Assembly (NCBI GenBank): GCA_049969475.1
Contig: JBMFOU010000002.1
Coordinates: forward strand, 1 to 64,000
Length of the DNA stretch: 64,000 nucleotides
Direction of reading: 5' to 3'
Origin: UBA2030 sp049969475
GTDB lineage: Bacteria; Bacteroidota; Bacteroidia; Bacteroidales; TTA-H9
Shown here: positions 54,099-62,841 of the stretch, in pieces
How positions within the stretch are numbered: position 1 is the stretch's first letter
Layout of the letters: each line of letters begins with the position of its first letter
Program-made: the position numbers and the translations under genes
Notes under the pieces: generated by a model
Databases searched by the model: none
Told to the model about the DNA's origin: nothing
Seen by the model: only the letters and a program-made list of their open reading frames with translations

Positions 54099-55352
54099 TT
54101 ATCTAATTTTGAGGGTAATAATAGTAACCACTGCCAGCATAAAGGCAACGATCATGAACCGTTGCACTATTTTGGCCTCGTGATAGCCTTTTTTCTGAAA
54201 ATGATGATGCAGGGGCGACATGAGGAAAATACGCCGCCCTTCACCGTATTTCCTTTTGGTGTATTTGAAATAGCTCACCTGAAGAACTACTGAGAGATTC
54301 TCGGCGAGAAAAATGCCACACAGAATAGGGATAAGCAATTCCTTGCGAAGTATGATGGCGATAACCGCAATAATTCCTCCCAGGGTCAGACTGCCGGTGT
54401 CGCCCATAAAAACCTGAGCCGGATAGGTATTATACCACAAAAAACCAATGGCCGCCCCTACCAGGGCACTGATATAAATGGTCAGTTCTCCAGTGTTGGG
54501 GATATACATAATATTCAGGTAATCAGCAAAAATGATGTTACCAGAAACCCAGGCCAGAATACCCAGTGTAGCGGCTGCCACGGCCGTGGTGCCTCCCGCC
54601 AGTCCATCAAGACCATCGGTGAGGTTCACCCCGTTGGACACAGCCGTAATGATGAAAATTACGATGGGAATAAAAACCAGCCATACATATTTCCTTGCTC
54701 CAGGCCCTGCCCAGCTTATCAATGTGGAATAGTCGAATTCATTGTTTTTAACAAAGGGAATGGTAGTCTTAGTCGATTTCTTCGATTCGGCCGAAAACTT
54801 CTCCTTGGCTCTCTCGTAAGCGTTTTCACGTAGTACATTGTTGCTCTGAACAAAAGCATGGGTTTCGCTTTTTTCCCTTGTCACTACAGCCGGGTGAAAA
54901 TAGAGTGTGCTGCCCACGATAAGGCCTAATACAATCTGGCCCATGAGTTTGGTACGCTTGCGCAGGCCTTCCTTATTCTTTTTAAAAACCTTGATATAAT
55001 CGTCTAGAAAACCTATGAACCCTAGCCACAAGGTGGTAATAATCATAAGAATCACATAAATGTTGCCCAGGCGGGCAAAAAGGAGGGTGGGAACGAGAAT
55101 ACCCGCAATAATCATCAGACCGCCCATGGTGGGCGTGCCTTTTTTCTGCAATTGTCCTTCGAGTCCCAGGTCACGGATCTCCTCTCCTATTTGTTTCTTT
55201 TTAAGAAAGTTAATTATTGATTTGCCGAACACCAGGGTGATCAGCAAGGAGGTAATAACAGCAGCGGCAGCCCGGAACGAGATGTACTGAAACAGTCCTG
55301 CACCGGGGAAGTCATAGGTTTTGTCGAGCCAGGTAAAAAGATAGTACAGCAT
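54099..55352 (-). CDS. mraY: Phospho-MurNAc-pentapeptide transferase MraY with a Bacteroidota-type insertion
   Basis: MraY makes lipid I from UDP-MurNAc-pentapeptide and undecaprenyl phosphate. The core motifs are TPTMGGLMII, GFLDDYIKVFKKNKEGL (catalytic Asp pair at about residues 117-118), SNGVNLTDGLDGLAGG, GFLWYNTYPAQVFMGDTGSL and the C-terminal MSPLHHHFQKKG. At 417 residues it exceeds the usual 360; the extra is mainly a charged segment at about 158-200 (rich in Lys, Glu, Ser). I believe this insertion is shared by Bacteroidota MraY proteins. Confidence 0.97.
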   Translation of the reverse strand: MLYYLFTWLDKTYDFPGAGLFQYISFRAAAAVITSLLITLVFGKSIINFLKKKQIGEEIRDLGLEGQLQKKGTPTMGGLMIIAGILVPTLLFARLGNIYVILMIITTLWLGFIGFLDDYIKVFKKNKEGLRKRTKLMGQIVLGLIVGSTLYFHPAVVTREKSETHAFVQSNNVLRENAYERAKEKFSAESKKSTKTTIPFVKNNEFDYSTLISWAGPGARKYVWLVFIPIVIFIITAVSNGVNLTDGLDGLAGGTTAVAAATLGILAWVSGNIIFADYLNIMYIPNTGELTIYISALVGAAIGFLWYNTYPAQVFMGDTGSLTLGGIIAVIAIILRKELLIPILCGIFLAENLSVVLQVSYFKYTKRKYGEGRRIFLMSPLHHHFQKKGYHEAKIVQRFMIVAFMLAVVTIITLKIR

Positions 55353-55357
55353 GTTTT

Positions 55358-56821
55358 CTAATCGTTTTTAATTTCCAGGGCTTGCGCCAGTTCTATCTTA
55401 TCATCAAAAGGATATTTCACCCCCTGTATTTCCTGATATTTTTCGTGTCCTTTGCCGGCCACCAGAATCACATCTCCTGGATCGGCCATGGCAACGGCCG
55501 TTCGAATAGCTTCACGGCGATTAACAATGACCAGCACCTTGCGGAGCTGAGTGGGGTCTAAACCCGCCTTCATATCGGCTATTATTTGTTCAGGGTCTTC
55601 CGTGCGCGGGTTATCGCTGGTAAGAATAACCTTATCAGATAATCGGGCGCAAATAGCTGCCATTTCGGGGCGCTTGGTCTTATCGCGGTCGCCGCCTGCT
55701 CCTACTATGGTGATTAACCGCCCGTTGCCTCTACGGATAGCATGGATGGTTTCAATGACATTCTTTAATGCATCGGGGGTGTGGGCGTAGTCCACAATGC
55801 CCGTAACGCCGGTCGCATTTTTCATGGTATCGAAGCGACCTTCTGCCGGAGGAATATTACTGAGCAATTCAAGCGAATGATTGGCATCCATACCCAACAA
55901 TACCGATGCGGCATGAATAGCGGTAAGATTGTAGGCATTAAACTCGCCCGTAAGCCTGAACCAGGCCTCCCTACCGTTGATGTTCAGGAGCATGCCATCG
56001 AGATGAAGCTCCATGACCCGGGTATGGAAGTCGCATAGGGTTTTAAGCCCATAATAATATTTCGCTGCCCGGCTATTCTGTAGCATCACTTGTCCATTGC
56101 GGTCATCGGCATTGCTCAGGGCGAAGGCTCTTGAGGAAAGGCCATCAAAAAAGGCTTTCTTGGCTGCCAGGTAATTACTGAATGTTTTGTGATAATCCAG
56201 GTGATCGTGGGTGAGGTTAGTAAAAATTCCCCCTGCGAAATGTTGGCCAGCAATACGCCCCTGATCTACGGCATGGGAGCTTACCTCCATAAAAGCGTGA
56301 GTACAGCCCTGATTTACCATTTCATGCAGCAGCTGATTGAGGCGTATGGCATCAGGAGTGGTGTGGGTAGCCGGAATGATCCGGTCGCCCAGACGATTTT
56401 CAACTGTGGATATCAAACCGCAGTTATAGCCTGCGGCCTGAAAAAGACGATACAGTAGGGTGGCTATGGTCGTTTTACCATTGGTACCCGTAACTCCTAC
56501 CAACTTCAGCTTTCGCGAAGGATAGTCGTAAAAAGCCGAAGCCAGCTGACCGGCAACACGGGCTGTATCGCTCAATTGGATAAACGTGACCCCGTCTGGC
56601 AAGGAGGCTGGAACCTGCATCCCGGCGATAGCTGTGCAACCCGCGGAAATTACCTGGGGAATAAAATCATGTCCATCCACCCGTGTACCCTTCAGAGCCA
56701 CGAACAATTTTCCAGGACCTGCCTCTCGGCTGTCTATTACAATGCCATCGATCCCGGCCTCGGATGGTCCTAGGATGCGCTCAAACTTTATATCCAACAA
56801 TAAATCACTTAACTTCTTCAT
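55358..56821 (-). CDS. murE: UDP-MurNAc-tripeptide synthetase MurE, meso-diaminopimelate type
   Basis: MurE adds the third amino acid of the stem peptide. The 487-residue protein has VGVTGTNGKTTIATLLY (about 107-123), TTPDAIRLNQLLHEM, MEVSSHAVDQGRIAG, YAHTPDALKNVIETI and, near residue 405, TSDNPRTEDP. The DNPR sequence is the specificity motif of enzymes that add meso-diaminopimelate, so the peptidoglycan is predicted to be DAP-type. Its ATG overlaps the ftsI stop (ATGA, 56818-56821). Confidence 0.97.
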   Translation of the reverse strand: MKKLSDLLLDIKFERILGPSEAGIDGIVIDSREAGPGKLFVALKGTRVDGHDFIPQVISAGCTAIAGMQVPASLPDGVTFIQLSDTARVAGQLASAFYDYPSRKLKLVGVTGTNGKTTIATLLYRLFQAAGYNCGLISTVENRLGDRIIPATHTTPDAIRLNQLLHEMVNQGCTHAFMEVSSHAVDQGRIAGQHFAGGIFTNLTHDHLDYHKTFSNYLAAKKAFFDGLSSRAFALSNADDRNGQVMLQNSRAAKYYYGLKTLCDFHTRVMELHLDGMLLNINGREAWFRLTGEFNAYNLTAIHAASVLLGMDANHSLELLSNIPPAEGRFDTMKNATGVTGIVDYAHTPDALKNVIETIHAIRRGNGRLITIVGAGGDRDKTKRPEMAAICARLSDKVILTSDNPRTEDPEQIIADMKAGLDPTQLRKVLVIVNRREAIRTAVAMADPGDVILVAGKGHEKYQEIQGVKYPFDDKIELAQALEIKND

Positions 56822-58956
56822 GGTGTGTAGCTTAAGGTTAGTTGTACGATACGACCCCGGGTGATGGGACTTCCAGCCGGTACAGATTGGTCTTTCACCT
56901 TGCCTCTACCCGACAGGCTTACCCTCATTCCACGAGATTCAAGCAGATAAGCGGCTTCGCGTGCAGTCATACCCCTTACATCAGGAACCTGGTTGCGAGG
57001 ATAAGCCAATGGGCGCACACGGGCCTCGCTGTCTTTCAGACTTACCACGCCCCATGATTGACTGGTATCAACTTTTGCATGATTTGCTCCCATCAGGCTT
57101 AAAACAGGCCATAGATCGGGGAGCCAGCCTTTAACCACCCATTCTGTTGACAGGCTTGTGCTATCCTTCAGATTAAATTCAATGGGGGCAGCCATCTGAG
57201 GAATCTCATTACGCACGCCCACCGATGTAGCATAAATGCGGTCGGCTATGGCTCTAAAAACCGGGGCAGCCACAGCTCCTCCGTAAATTCTCCCTTTTTG
57301 CGGATTACTAATGACAATCATCAGGGTGTACTGCGGATTATCGGCTGGGAAATAGCCCACAAAGGAGGCATTGTAGTTTGATTTGTTGTAGCGACCTCCC
57401 ACGGCAATCTGAGCCGTACCGGTTTTTCCGGCCACCGTATAGGGGGCTCCGTTGAAAGCGCCTTTGGCTGTGCCCTTTTCTACTACAGCCTCCATCATCT
57501 CCCGGGCCTTGCGGGCCGTCTTTTCAGAGCAAACAGATGACACCAGCACTTCAGGTTCAAGAGTCTTCACTACCCTATCGCCCTCCCTGATCTCTTTAAC
57601 AAACCGGGGTTTCATCATCCGGCCATTGTTCACAATTGCATTGTAAAAAGTGATGATCTGAAGTGGTGTTATTTTTAACTCATACCCAATCGACATAAAA
57701 GGCAAGCTAGTTTTCGACCAGCGCTTATCATCTGATTTTCGGATGAAAGGATTTCCCTCGCCCGGGATCTCCACCCCCAGCGGTTTGCCTAAACCCATTT
57801 CATAGAGTTTTTCACTAAACTTGCGCGGTTTTTTGCCAAAAACCTTGCTGACAAACAACGAAGTAGCCACATTGCTGCTGTGGGCAAAGGCATCCTTGAG
57901 CGTGATATACCGCTTATTGAGAGGGTGGTCGTCTTTCATGACCGCATTGGCCCAAACAACACTTCCCAGGTAAGGAAGGCTGTCACTAAGGTTTAGGCCT
58001 CCTTCATCCATAGCCGCCACCAGCGACATGAGCTTAAAGGTGGAGCCAGGTTCTATGCTTTCGGCCAAAGCATAGTTATATCTTTCCTCAAAAGTGCCCT
58101 CCGGCGATCGGGAAAGGTTGGCCAAAGCCTTGATGTCGCCTGTTTTTACTTCCATGACAATGGCACAGCCCTGGGCAGCATCGTTGGCCACGAGTTGTTC
58201 GTGCAGGGCCCGTTCAGCCACGTCTTGCAGTTTGATGTCGAGTGTGGTAACGATATCTTTTCCATTGACCGGCTGCACCATCTGGTTGTTCAACACAGGT
58301 ATCCACTCTCCACCCGAAATCCGTTGCATCCACATCCGCCCGTTGGTTCCCTTCAGATACTCATTGTAAGCACCTTCAAGACCAACATAGAGATTGTTTT
58401 CAGGATTGAAATAGCCAATCGTACGCCGGGCCAGCATTCCATAGGGCATACGACGCACATTTTTCTGAATGAGAATTAAGCCACCGCGGTTGGGTCCCAG
58501 CCGAAGTATGGGCAATTTCTTTACAGCCTTAAGCGTGGTATAATCTACATTGCGCTTGATGAGGTAGTACCTGTTTTTCTTTTTCCGGGCTTCCAATAAA
58601 TCGTTTTTCCACTCACGGGCTGATTTTTGCGAAAAAATGCGGGCCAGGCCAGTGGCCAGGGAATCTACCTTTTCTTTGAAAAGAACCGTGGGAATATTCG
58701 GACTGGCCACATCCATGCGAATATCGAAGATAGGAACGGTGGTGGCCAACACATTACCATCGGCCGATAAAATGTTTCCTCGGGCTGCTTCCACTTCTCC
58801 CAGCTTAAGGGTAGTCTCTCTGCCATGACTGCGATATTTTTCACCCTCGACGAAAATGACAACCCCAGCCCTGTAAATAATATACCCGCCGATGGCCACC
58901 ATCAGCCAGTATATTATCCACAACAGCGCTATTTTCTTGGTTCTGAATTCGTCCAT
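56818..58956 (-). CDS. ftsI: Septal transpeptidase FtsI/PBP3 with a C-terminal PASTA domain
   Basis: This class B penicillin-binding protein cross-links septal peptidoglycan. One membrane helix (about residues 9-30) is followed by a dimerisation domain and the transpeptidase. The active-site motifs are STFK (about 311-314), SSN (about 369-371) and KTGT (about 516-519). Unlike the E. coli enzyme, it ends with one PASTA domain (about 650-708, VPDVRGMTAREAAYLLESRG). PASTA domains bind uncrosslinked peptidoglycan in some proteins. At 712 residues it is typical for Bacteroidota. It lies 4 bases after ftsL. Confidence 0.95.
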   Translation of the reverse strand: MDEFRTKKIALLWIIYWLMVAIGGYIIYRAGVVIFVEGEKYRSHGRETTLKLGEVEAARGNILSADGNVLATTVPIFDIRMDVASPNIPTVLFKEKVDSLATGLARIFSQKSAREWKNDLLEARKKKNRYYLIKRNVDYTTLKAVKKLPILRLGPNRGGLILIQKNVRRMPYGMLARRTIGYFNPENNLYVGLEGAYNEYLKGTNGRMWMQRISGGEWIPVLNNQMVQPVNGKDIVTTLDIKLQDVAERALHEQLVANDAAQGCAIVMEVKTGDIKALANLSRSPEGTFEERYNYALAESIEPGSTFKLMSLVAAMDEGGLNLSDSLPYLGSVVWANAVMKDDHPLNKRYITLKDAFAHSSNVATSLFVSKVFGKKPRKFSEKLYEMGLGKPLGVEIPGEGNPFIRKSDDKRWSKTSLPFMSIGYELKITPLQIITFYNAIVNNGRMMKPRFVKEIREGDRVVKTLEPEVLVSSVCSEKTARKAREMMEAVVEKGTAKGAFNGAPYTVAGKTGTAQIAVGGRYNKSNYNASFVGYFPADNPQYTLMIVISNPQKGRIYGGAVAAPVFRAIADRIYATSVGVRNEIPQMAAPIEFNLKDSTSLSTEWVVKGWLPDLWPVLSLMGANHAKVDTSQSWGVVSLKDSEARVRPLAYPRNQVPDVRGMTAREAAYLLESRGMRVSLSGRGKVKDQSVPAGSPITRGRIVQLTLSYTP

Positions 58957-58960
58957 GAGG

Positions 58961-59338
58961 TTATTTACGATAGGCTTCGAGTTTTTCCAGGTCTTCTTTG
59001 GAAATTGTAATTTTTACAGGGGGTTCAGGAGCTTCAATGAGGCCCAATGCCTTTGCCCGCCTTAGCAGTTTAGATTGTTTGGTACTATCACTCCAGGCCG
59101 AGCGGGCAGCCGTGTATTCGTAGGCCAACTCTTTCTGGTCCTTTTTCAGGGCATTAATTTTTCTGAGGGTTTTTATTCCCCAGTACGTATTGGCGATATA
59201 AATGAGTCCGAGAAAAGCCAGAAAAGCCAGCAGACGCAGCACAGCCTGTTCGTGGCCGGCCAGGGCACTACCCGAGAGCACCTGCTTCAGGAAGCCTCTC
59301 TTTTTGCTGGTCTTTGGAGATTTCGAGGGGGTTTTCAT
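58961..59338 (-). CDS. ftsL: FtsL-like division protein
   Basis: This 125-residue bitopic protein has a basic N-terminus (about residues 1-35), one membrane helix (about 36-54) and a coiled-coil region (about 55-95, LRKINALKKDQKELAYEYTAARSAW). It ends with RAKALGLIEAPEPPVKI. FtsL sequence is poorly conserved; the call rests on the topology and the place between rsmH and ftsI. The start overlaps the rsmH stop (ATGA, 59335-59338). Confidence 0.88.
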   Translation of the reverse strand: MKTPSKSPKTSKKRGFLKQVLSGSALAGHEQAVLRLLAFLAFLGLIYIANTYWGIKTLRKINALKKDQKELAYEYTAARSAWSDSTKQSKLLRRAKALGLIEAPEPPVKITISKEDLEKLEAYRK

Positions 59339-60231
59339 AGCTTTTCTGCAACTCTTAGTTTAGCACTACGGGCACGGGGATTCCGGGCTATCTCATCGGG
59401 ACTAGCCTCCAGGGGTTTTCGGGTAACCGGCCGGAAGGGGGCCACCAGATTTCCGTAAAAGTCTCTAACAGATTCGCCATCGAAGGTTCCGGTCTTCATG
59501 AAATTCTTCACTATCCGATCTTCAAGCGAATGGTAAGAAATGACAACGAGTCGTCCACCAGGACGCAACACCTCAGCCGACTGCCTCAGCATATCCTTTA
59601 ATGCCTCCAATTCCTGGTTAACCTCGATGCGTAAGGCCTGAAATACCTGAGCCAGAAACTTGTTTTCAGCTCCACGAGGACTGAGGGGAAGTAATATCTC
59701 CCGAAGTTTTCCTGTGGTTTCAATGGGCTCTGTGTTTCTGTGTTGTACTATGCGTGCCGCAATCTGTCGGGCCTGAGGCAATTCCCCGTATTCACGGAAA
59801 AGACGGATAAGCGCTTGCTCGTTGTAATCTGCAAGGATGCGAGCAGCTGTCAGGCCATTGCGACGATCCATGCGCATGTCGGCAGGTGCATCGAACCGCG
59901 TGGAAAAACCTTTGGCCGGCTCATCGATCTGCCATGACGAGACTCCAAGATCGGCCAATATGCCATCGGCCGGTATAGCGTCGTAAAAACGCAGAAAACG
60001 CTTGAGATACCTGAAATTTTCATTAATAAAAATCAAACGATCATCGTCGGGCAGATTAGCCAGGGCATCTGCATCCTGGTCGAAAGCCAGCAGGCGACCT
60101 CCACCCATGCGTCGTAAAATTTCACGCGTATGTCCTCCACCACCGAAGGTAACATCCACCCAAACCTCTCCCTTTGCCTCAAGTAGGGCTTCAACGCTTT
60201 CGTGCAGTAATACAGGCAAATGGTAGGACAT
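59335..60231 (-). CDS. rsmH: 16S rRNA C1402 N4-methyltransferase RsmH
   Basis: RsmH (MraW) methylates N4 of cytidine 1402 in 16S rRNA with SAM. The 298-residue protein has HLPVLLHESVEAL, the SAM motif VDVTFGGGGHTREIL (about 25-39), LADLGVSSWQIDEPAKGFSTRFDAPADMRMD and the late RLVVISYHSLEDRIVKNFM. It is a standard second gene of the cluster, 15 bases after mraZ. Confidence 0.97.
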   Translation of the reverse strand: MSYHLPVLLHESVEALLEAKGEVWVDVTFGGGGHTREILRRMGGGRLLAFDQDADALANLPDDDRLIFINENFRYLKRFLRFYDAIPADGILADLGVSSWQIDEPAKGFSTRFDAPADMRMDRRNGLTAARILADYNEQALIRLFREYGELPQARQIAARIVQHRNTEPIETTGKLREILLPLSPRGAENKFLAQVFQALRIEVNQELEALKDMLRQSAEVLRPGGRLVVISYHSLEDRIVKNFMKTGTFDGESVRDFYGNLVAPFRPVTRKPLEASPDEIARNPRARSAKLRVAEKL

Positions 60232-60246
60232 ATTGTTAAAATCGAA

Positions 60247-60717
60247 TCAGCCAATGTTTCCACCGGGGGTATTACCCATCACCTTACGGGCCAACTCGGC
60301 AAACGCTTCGGGCGTTACGCTGCTGACAGTATTTTCGTAGGCTTCCTTATCCCATATCTCTAGCACATTCACCCGCGAGGCTACGACCACATCCTTGGTG
60401 ATTCCTGCGTAAGTCAGCAAGTCCTTGGTAATGAGTATGCGACCGGTGGCATCCATTTCCACAGGCTTACTGCCAGCCATAAAAAGCCGGATGAAAGCCA
60501 GATTGTCGGGATTGTACCTGTTTAGCTGATTGATTTTTTCAAGCTCCAGGTCCCATTCACTTTTAGGGAAGAGCTCCAGACACTTCGAAAATATGCTACG
60601 ACGCAGCACGAATTCGGCTGATCCTTCGCCCGTAAGCTGCCTGCGCAGACTCACCGGGAGCTGAATCCTGCCCTTTCCGTCAAGCGTGCATTCGTGCGTG
60701 CCCGTGAACTTCAACAT
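60247..60717 (-). CDS. mraZ: Transcriptional regulator MraZ
   Basis: MraZ is an AbrB-like ring-forming DNA-binding protein that represses its own operon in E. coli. The 156-residue protein has two similar halves. The first contains TGTHECTLDGKGRIQLPVSLR (about 4-24) and the second AGSKPVEMDATGRILITKDLL (about 80-100), each with the DxxGRI signature. It is the first gene of the division cluster, so it likely controls the promoter at 60770-60799. Confidence 0.96.
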   Translation of the reverse strand: MLKFTGTHECTLDGKGRIQLPVSLRRQLTGEGSAEFVLRRSIFSKCLELFPKSEWDLELEKINQLNRYNPDNLAFIRLFMAGSKPVEMDATGRILITKDLLTYAGITKDVVVASRVNVLEIWDKEAYENTVSSVTPEAFAELARKVMGNTPGGNIG

Positions 60718-60757
60718 ATTGATTCAGGTGTCTGTACGAAAATACGATGAGTTGCCC

Positions 60758-60802
60758 CACTTTGTTGCACAAAATTGCATTTTTTTCCACCAAAATCAAC
60801 AC
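60758..60802 (-). repeat. Four GTG-centred repeats upstream of mraZ, candidate MraZ boxes
   Basis: On the reverse strand GTG occurs in similar A/T-rich surroundings at 60800-60802 (CAAAGTGTTG), 60788-60790 (TTGGTGGAAA), 60768-60770 (TTTGTGCAAC) and 60758-60760 (CAAAGTGGGG). Starts are 12, 20 and 10 bases apart, close to one or two helical turns. MraZ of other bacteria binds direct repeats of TGGGN-like units with about 10-base periodicity. The repeats overlap the predicted promoter. Confidence 0.4.
60770..60799 (-). promoter_or_regulatory. Candidate promoter of the mraZ-led division cluster
   Basis: On the reverse strand TTG (60797-60799), a 19-base spacer and CAATTTTG (60770-60777, one mismatch to TAnnTTTG) resemble a Bacteroidota promoter, about 53 bases before the mraZ ATG. 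Confidence 0.4.
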
Positions 60803-60917
60803 TTTGTTAATAACTTTTTCCTCTATAAGTGCGCTAAACTTCGGAAACACAAGCCAGAACAAGGATTTCAGGAGATTCACATTTTTTCAATCCCTTGTGG
60901 GAAATAGTGGTAAAGGT

Positions 60918-60929
60918 CCTGTCGACAGG
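60918..60929. promoter_or_regulatory. Perfect 12-bp palindrome upstream of the glsA-like promoter
   Basis: CCTGTCGACAGG is perfectly symmetrical. It lies where the -33 box of the glsA-like promoter would be expected, 14 bases before the -7 element. It may be a regulator site; no family is recognised. Confidence 0.35.
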
Positions 60930-60943
60930 TGAAACGAAAAAGT

Positions 60944-60951
60944 TAAATTTG
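60944..60951 (+). promoter_or_regulatory. Candidate promoter -7 element for the glsA-like gene
   Basis: TAAATTTG is an exact TAnnTTTG match, 25 bases before the ATG at 60977. It is divergent from the mraZ promoter about 150 bases away. Confidence 0.5.
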
Positions 60952-60976
60952 CGGCCCTGCCCCTGATAAATCAGAA

Positions 60977-61822
60977 ATGGAAAATTTTGAGGTCAAAAAA
61001 TTCGTGGATGTTGCTCAGGTAATTCGCAATAAAAGCGAGCGGCTCTACCGTATGTTACCTCGCTTTATAATCAACTGGCTGAAGCGGGTGGTGCATGAGG
61101 ATGAGGTGAATTACATCCTGAGCAAGTATCGTGATTTGGAAGGTCTTCCTTTTATTGAAGCCACGCTGAATGAACTGGGACTGAAAGTGATAGCCGAAGG
61201 TAATTTAGACTGGGATCCGCAGGGACGCTACATCTTTGTGGCCAATCATCCCCTGGGAGGCATGGATGGCCTGGCGCTCATGATGGTGGTGGGAAAGCGC
61301 ATGGCCGATATTGTTTTTCCGGTCAATGATATTTTATTAGCTATTCCCAATACGCGCAGTCTTTTTGTACCCATCAACAAACATGGGAGAAACCCACATC
61401 TGGTAAAGCAACTGGATGAGACCTTTGCCGGCGACCGCACGCTCTTGTATTTTCCGGCAGGCCTTTGTTCCCGGCGCCTGGGGGGGCGTATAATGGATCT
61501 GGAATGGAAAAAAACCTTTGTAACCAAGGCCCGACTTCATCACCGCGATATCATTCCCGTGCATGCCGAAGGAAGCAACTCCAAATTCTTTTATCGTCTG
61601 GCTAACCTTCGCAAAAGGCTCGGCATCAAATTCAACATTGAAATGCTCTTCCTGGTGGACGAAATGGTAAAGCAGAAAGGGAAAACACTTACCCTGCGCT
61701 TTGGCAAACCCATTTCTTATACCCTTCTGGATCAACGCTATAGTGATAGCCAATGGGCCGCCCGCATCAAGGAACACGTTTACCGACTGGCAGACGACCC
61801 TAATGCCATTTTTGAACCGTAA
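60977..61822 (+). CDS. glsA: PlsC-type O-acyltransferase, GlsA-like (glycine lipid synthesis)
   Basis: This 281-residue protein has the acyltransferase motifs FVANHPLGGMDGLALM (HxxxxD, about residues 88-103), LFVPINKHGRNP and LLYFPAGLCSRRLGG (about 153-167), and a late IIPVHAEGSNSKFFYR. In Bacteroides thetaiotaomicron a PlsC-type enzyme (GlsA) adjoins an N-acyltransferase (GlsB) and the pair makes glycine lipids; the same pair occurs here. The role is inferred from this arrangement. It could instead act in phospholipid or ornithine lipid synthesis. Confidence 0.8.
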   Translation: MENFEVKKFVDVAQVIRNKSERLYRMLPRFIINWLKRVVHEDEVNYILSKYRDLEGLPFIEATLNELGLKVIAEGNLDWDPQGRYIFVANHPLGGMDGLALMMVVGKRMADIVFPVNDILLAIPNTRSLFVPINKHGRNPHLVKQLDETFAGDRTLLYFPAGLCSRRLGGRIMDLEWKKTFVTKARLHHRDIIPVHAEGSNSKFFYRLANLRKRLGIKFNIEMLFLVDEMVKQKGKTLTLRFGKPISYTLLDQRYSDSQWAARIKEHVYRLADDPNAIFEP

Positions 61823-61848
61823 ATTTGCCGAAGGAAAAACCGATATCT

Positions 61849-62841
61849 ATGGAAATGCAACCCATCATTCCTCCAGTTGACCGCGAATTGATTGAACGGG
61901 AGTTAACTGAATCGAAGTTCCTGCGCAACACTAACTACGGTAACCGGCAAATCTTTATCGTAACCTACCACGACTCGCCCAACGTGATGCGCGAAATCGG
62001 CAGGTTGCGCGAAATATCTTTCCGCGACGCAGGGGGTGGCACAGGCAAGGAAATAGACATCGACATTTTCGACACGGCCAAGATTCCTTTCAAACAGCTG
62101 ATAGTTTGGGACCCTGAGGATGAAGAAATTGTGGGGGGCTACCGTTTTATTCATATGGCCGACCTATCGCTACTCCCCAATGGACAGCCAGACTCTCCAA
62201 CCGCTCATTTATTTCAATTTTCCGAAAAATTTCTGAAGGACTACATTCCACATACTATTGAGTTGGGTAGGTCGTTTGTGCAACCGGTTTATCAGGCTTC
62301 CTACAATATTCGCAAAGGCATGTTTTCGCTTGATAACCTCTGGGACGGACTCGGTGCCCTGGTAGTAGAATACCCAAGTGTACGTTATTTTTTCGGGAAA
62401 ATGACCATGTACACACACTACAATCGCACGGCCCGCGATATCCTTCTTTATTTCCTCAAAAAATTCTTCCCCGACCCCGACAATTTGGTCCGGCCCCACC
62501 CTGAACTCGAAGTTCGTTGCCTGGATTGCGACCATGTCTCCCTTTTCACCGGAAACACCTATGAAGAAAATTACAAGATTCTCAACCAATCCATCCGTAA
62601 CTACGGAGAAAACATTCCTCCTTTGGTAAATGCCTACATGAATCTCTCGCCCACCATGCGTTTTTTTGGTACTGCCCTTAACCACGAATTCGGAGAAGTG
62701 GAAGAGTCGGGCATTTTGATCACCATACGGGATGTTTACGAGAAGAAAAAACAACGCCACCTGGCCACCTACGTTCCCAAAATCAAATTACCCAAACTTA
62801 ATCTGAGAATCAGAAGGAGGTCGCATGATAATCATACATGA
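61849..62841 (+). CDS. glsB: GNAT/hemolysin-type N-acyltransferase, GlsB-like
   Basis: This protein belongs to the OlsB/GlsB-related acyltransferases that N-acylate an amino acid with an acyl-ACP-derived chain. The product is 330 residues from the ATG at 61849 (an upstream TTG at 61825, 2 bases after glsA, is possible). Motifs include REIGRLREISFRDAGGGTGKEIDIDIFD, the LIVWDPEDEEIVGGYRFI strand, HTIELGRSFVQPVYQASYNIRKGMFSLDNLW and a C-terminal half with HPELEVRC. With glsA it would supply an N,O-diacylated glycine lipid of the envelope. Confidence 0.8.
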   Translation: MEMQPIIPPVDRELIERELTESKFLRNTNYGNRQIFIVTYHDSPNVMREIGRLREISFRDAGGGTGKEIDIDIFDTAKIPFKQLIVWDPEDEEIVGGYRFIHMADLSLLPNGQPDSPTAHLFQFSEKFLKDYIPHTIELGRSFVQPVYQASYNIRKGMFSLDNLWDGLGALVVEYPSVRYFFGKMTMYTHYNRTARDILLYFLKKFFPDPDNLVRPHPELEVRCLDCDHVSLFTGNTYEENYKILNQSIRNYGENIPPLVNAYMNLSPTMRFFGTALNHEFGEVEESGILITIRDVYEKKKQRHLATYVPKIKLPKLNLRIRRRSHDNHT

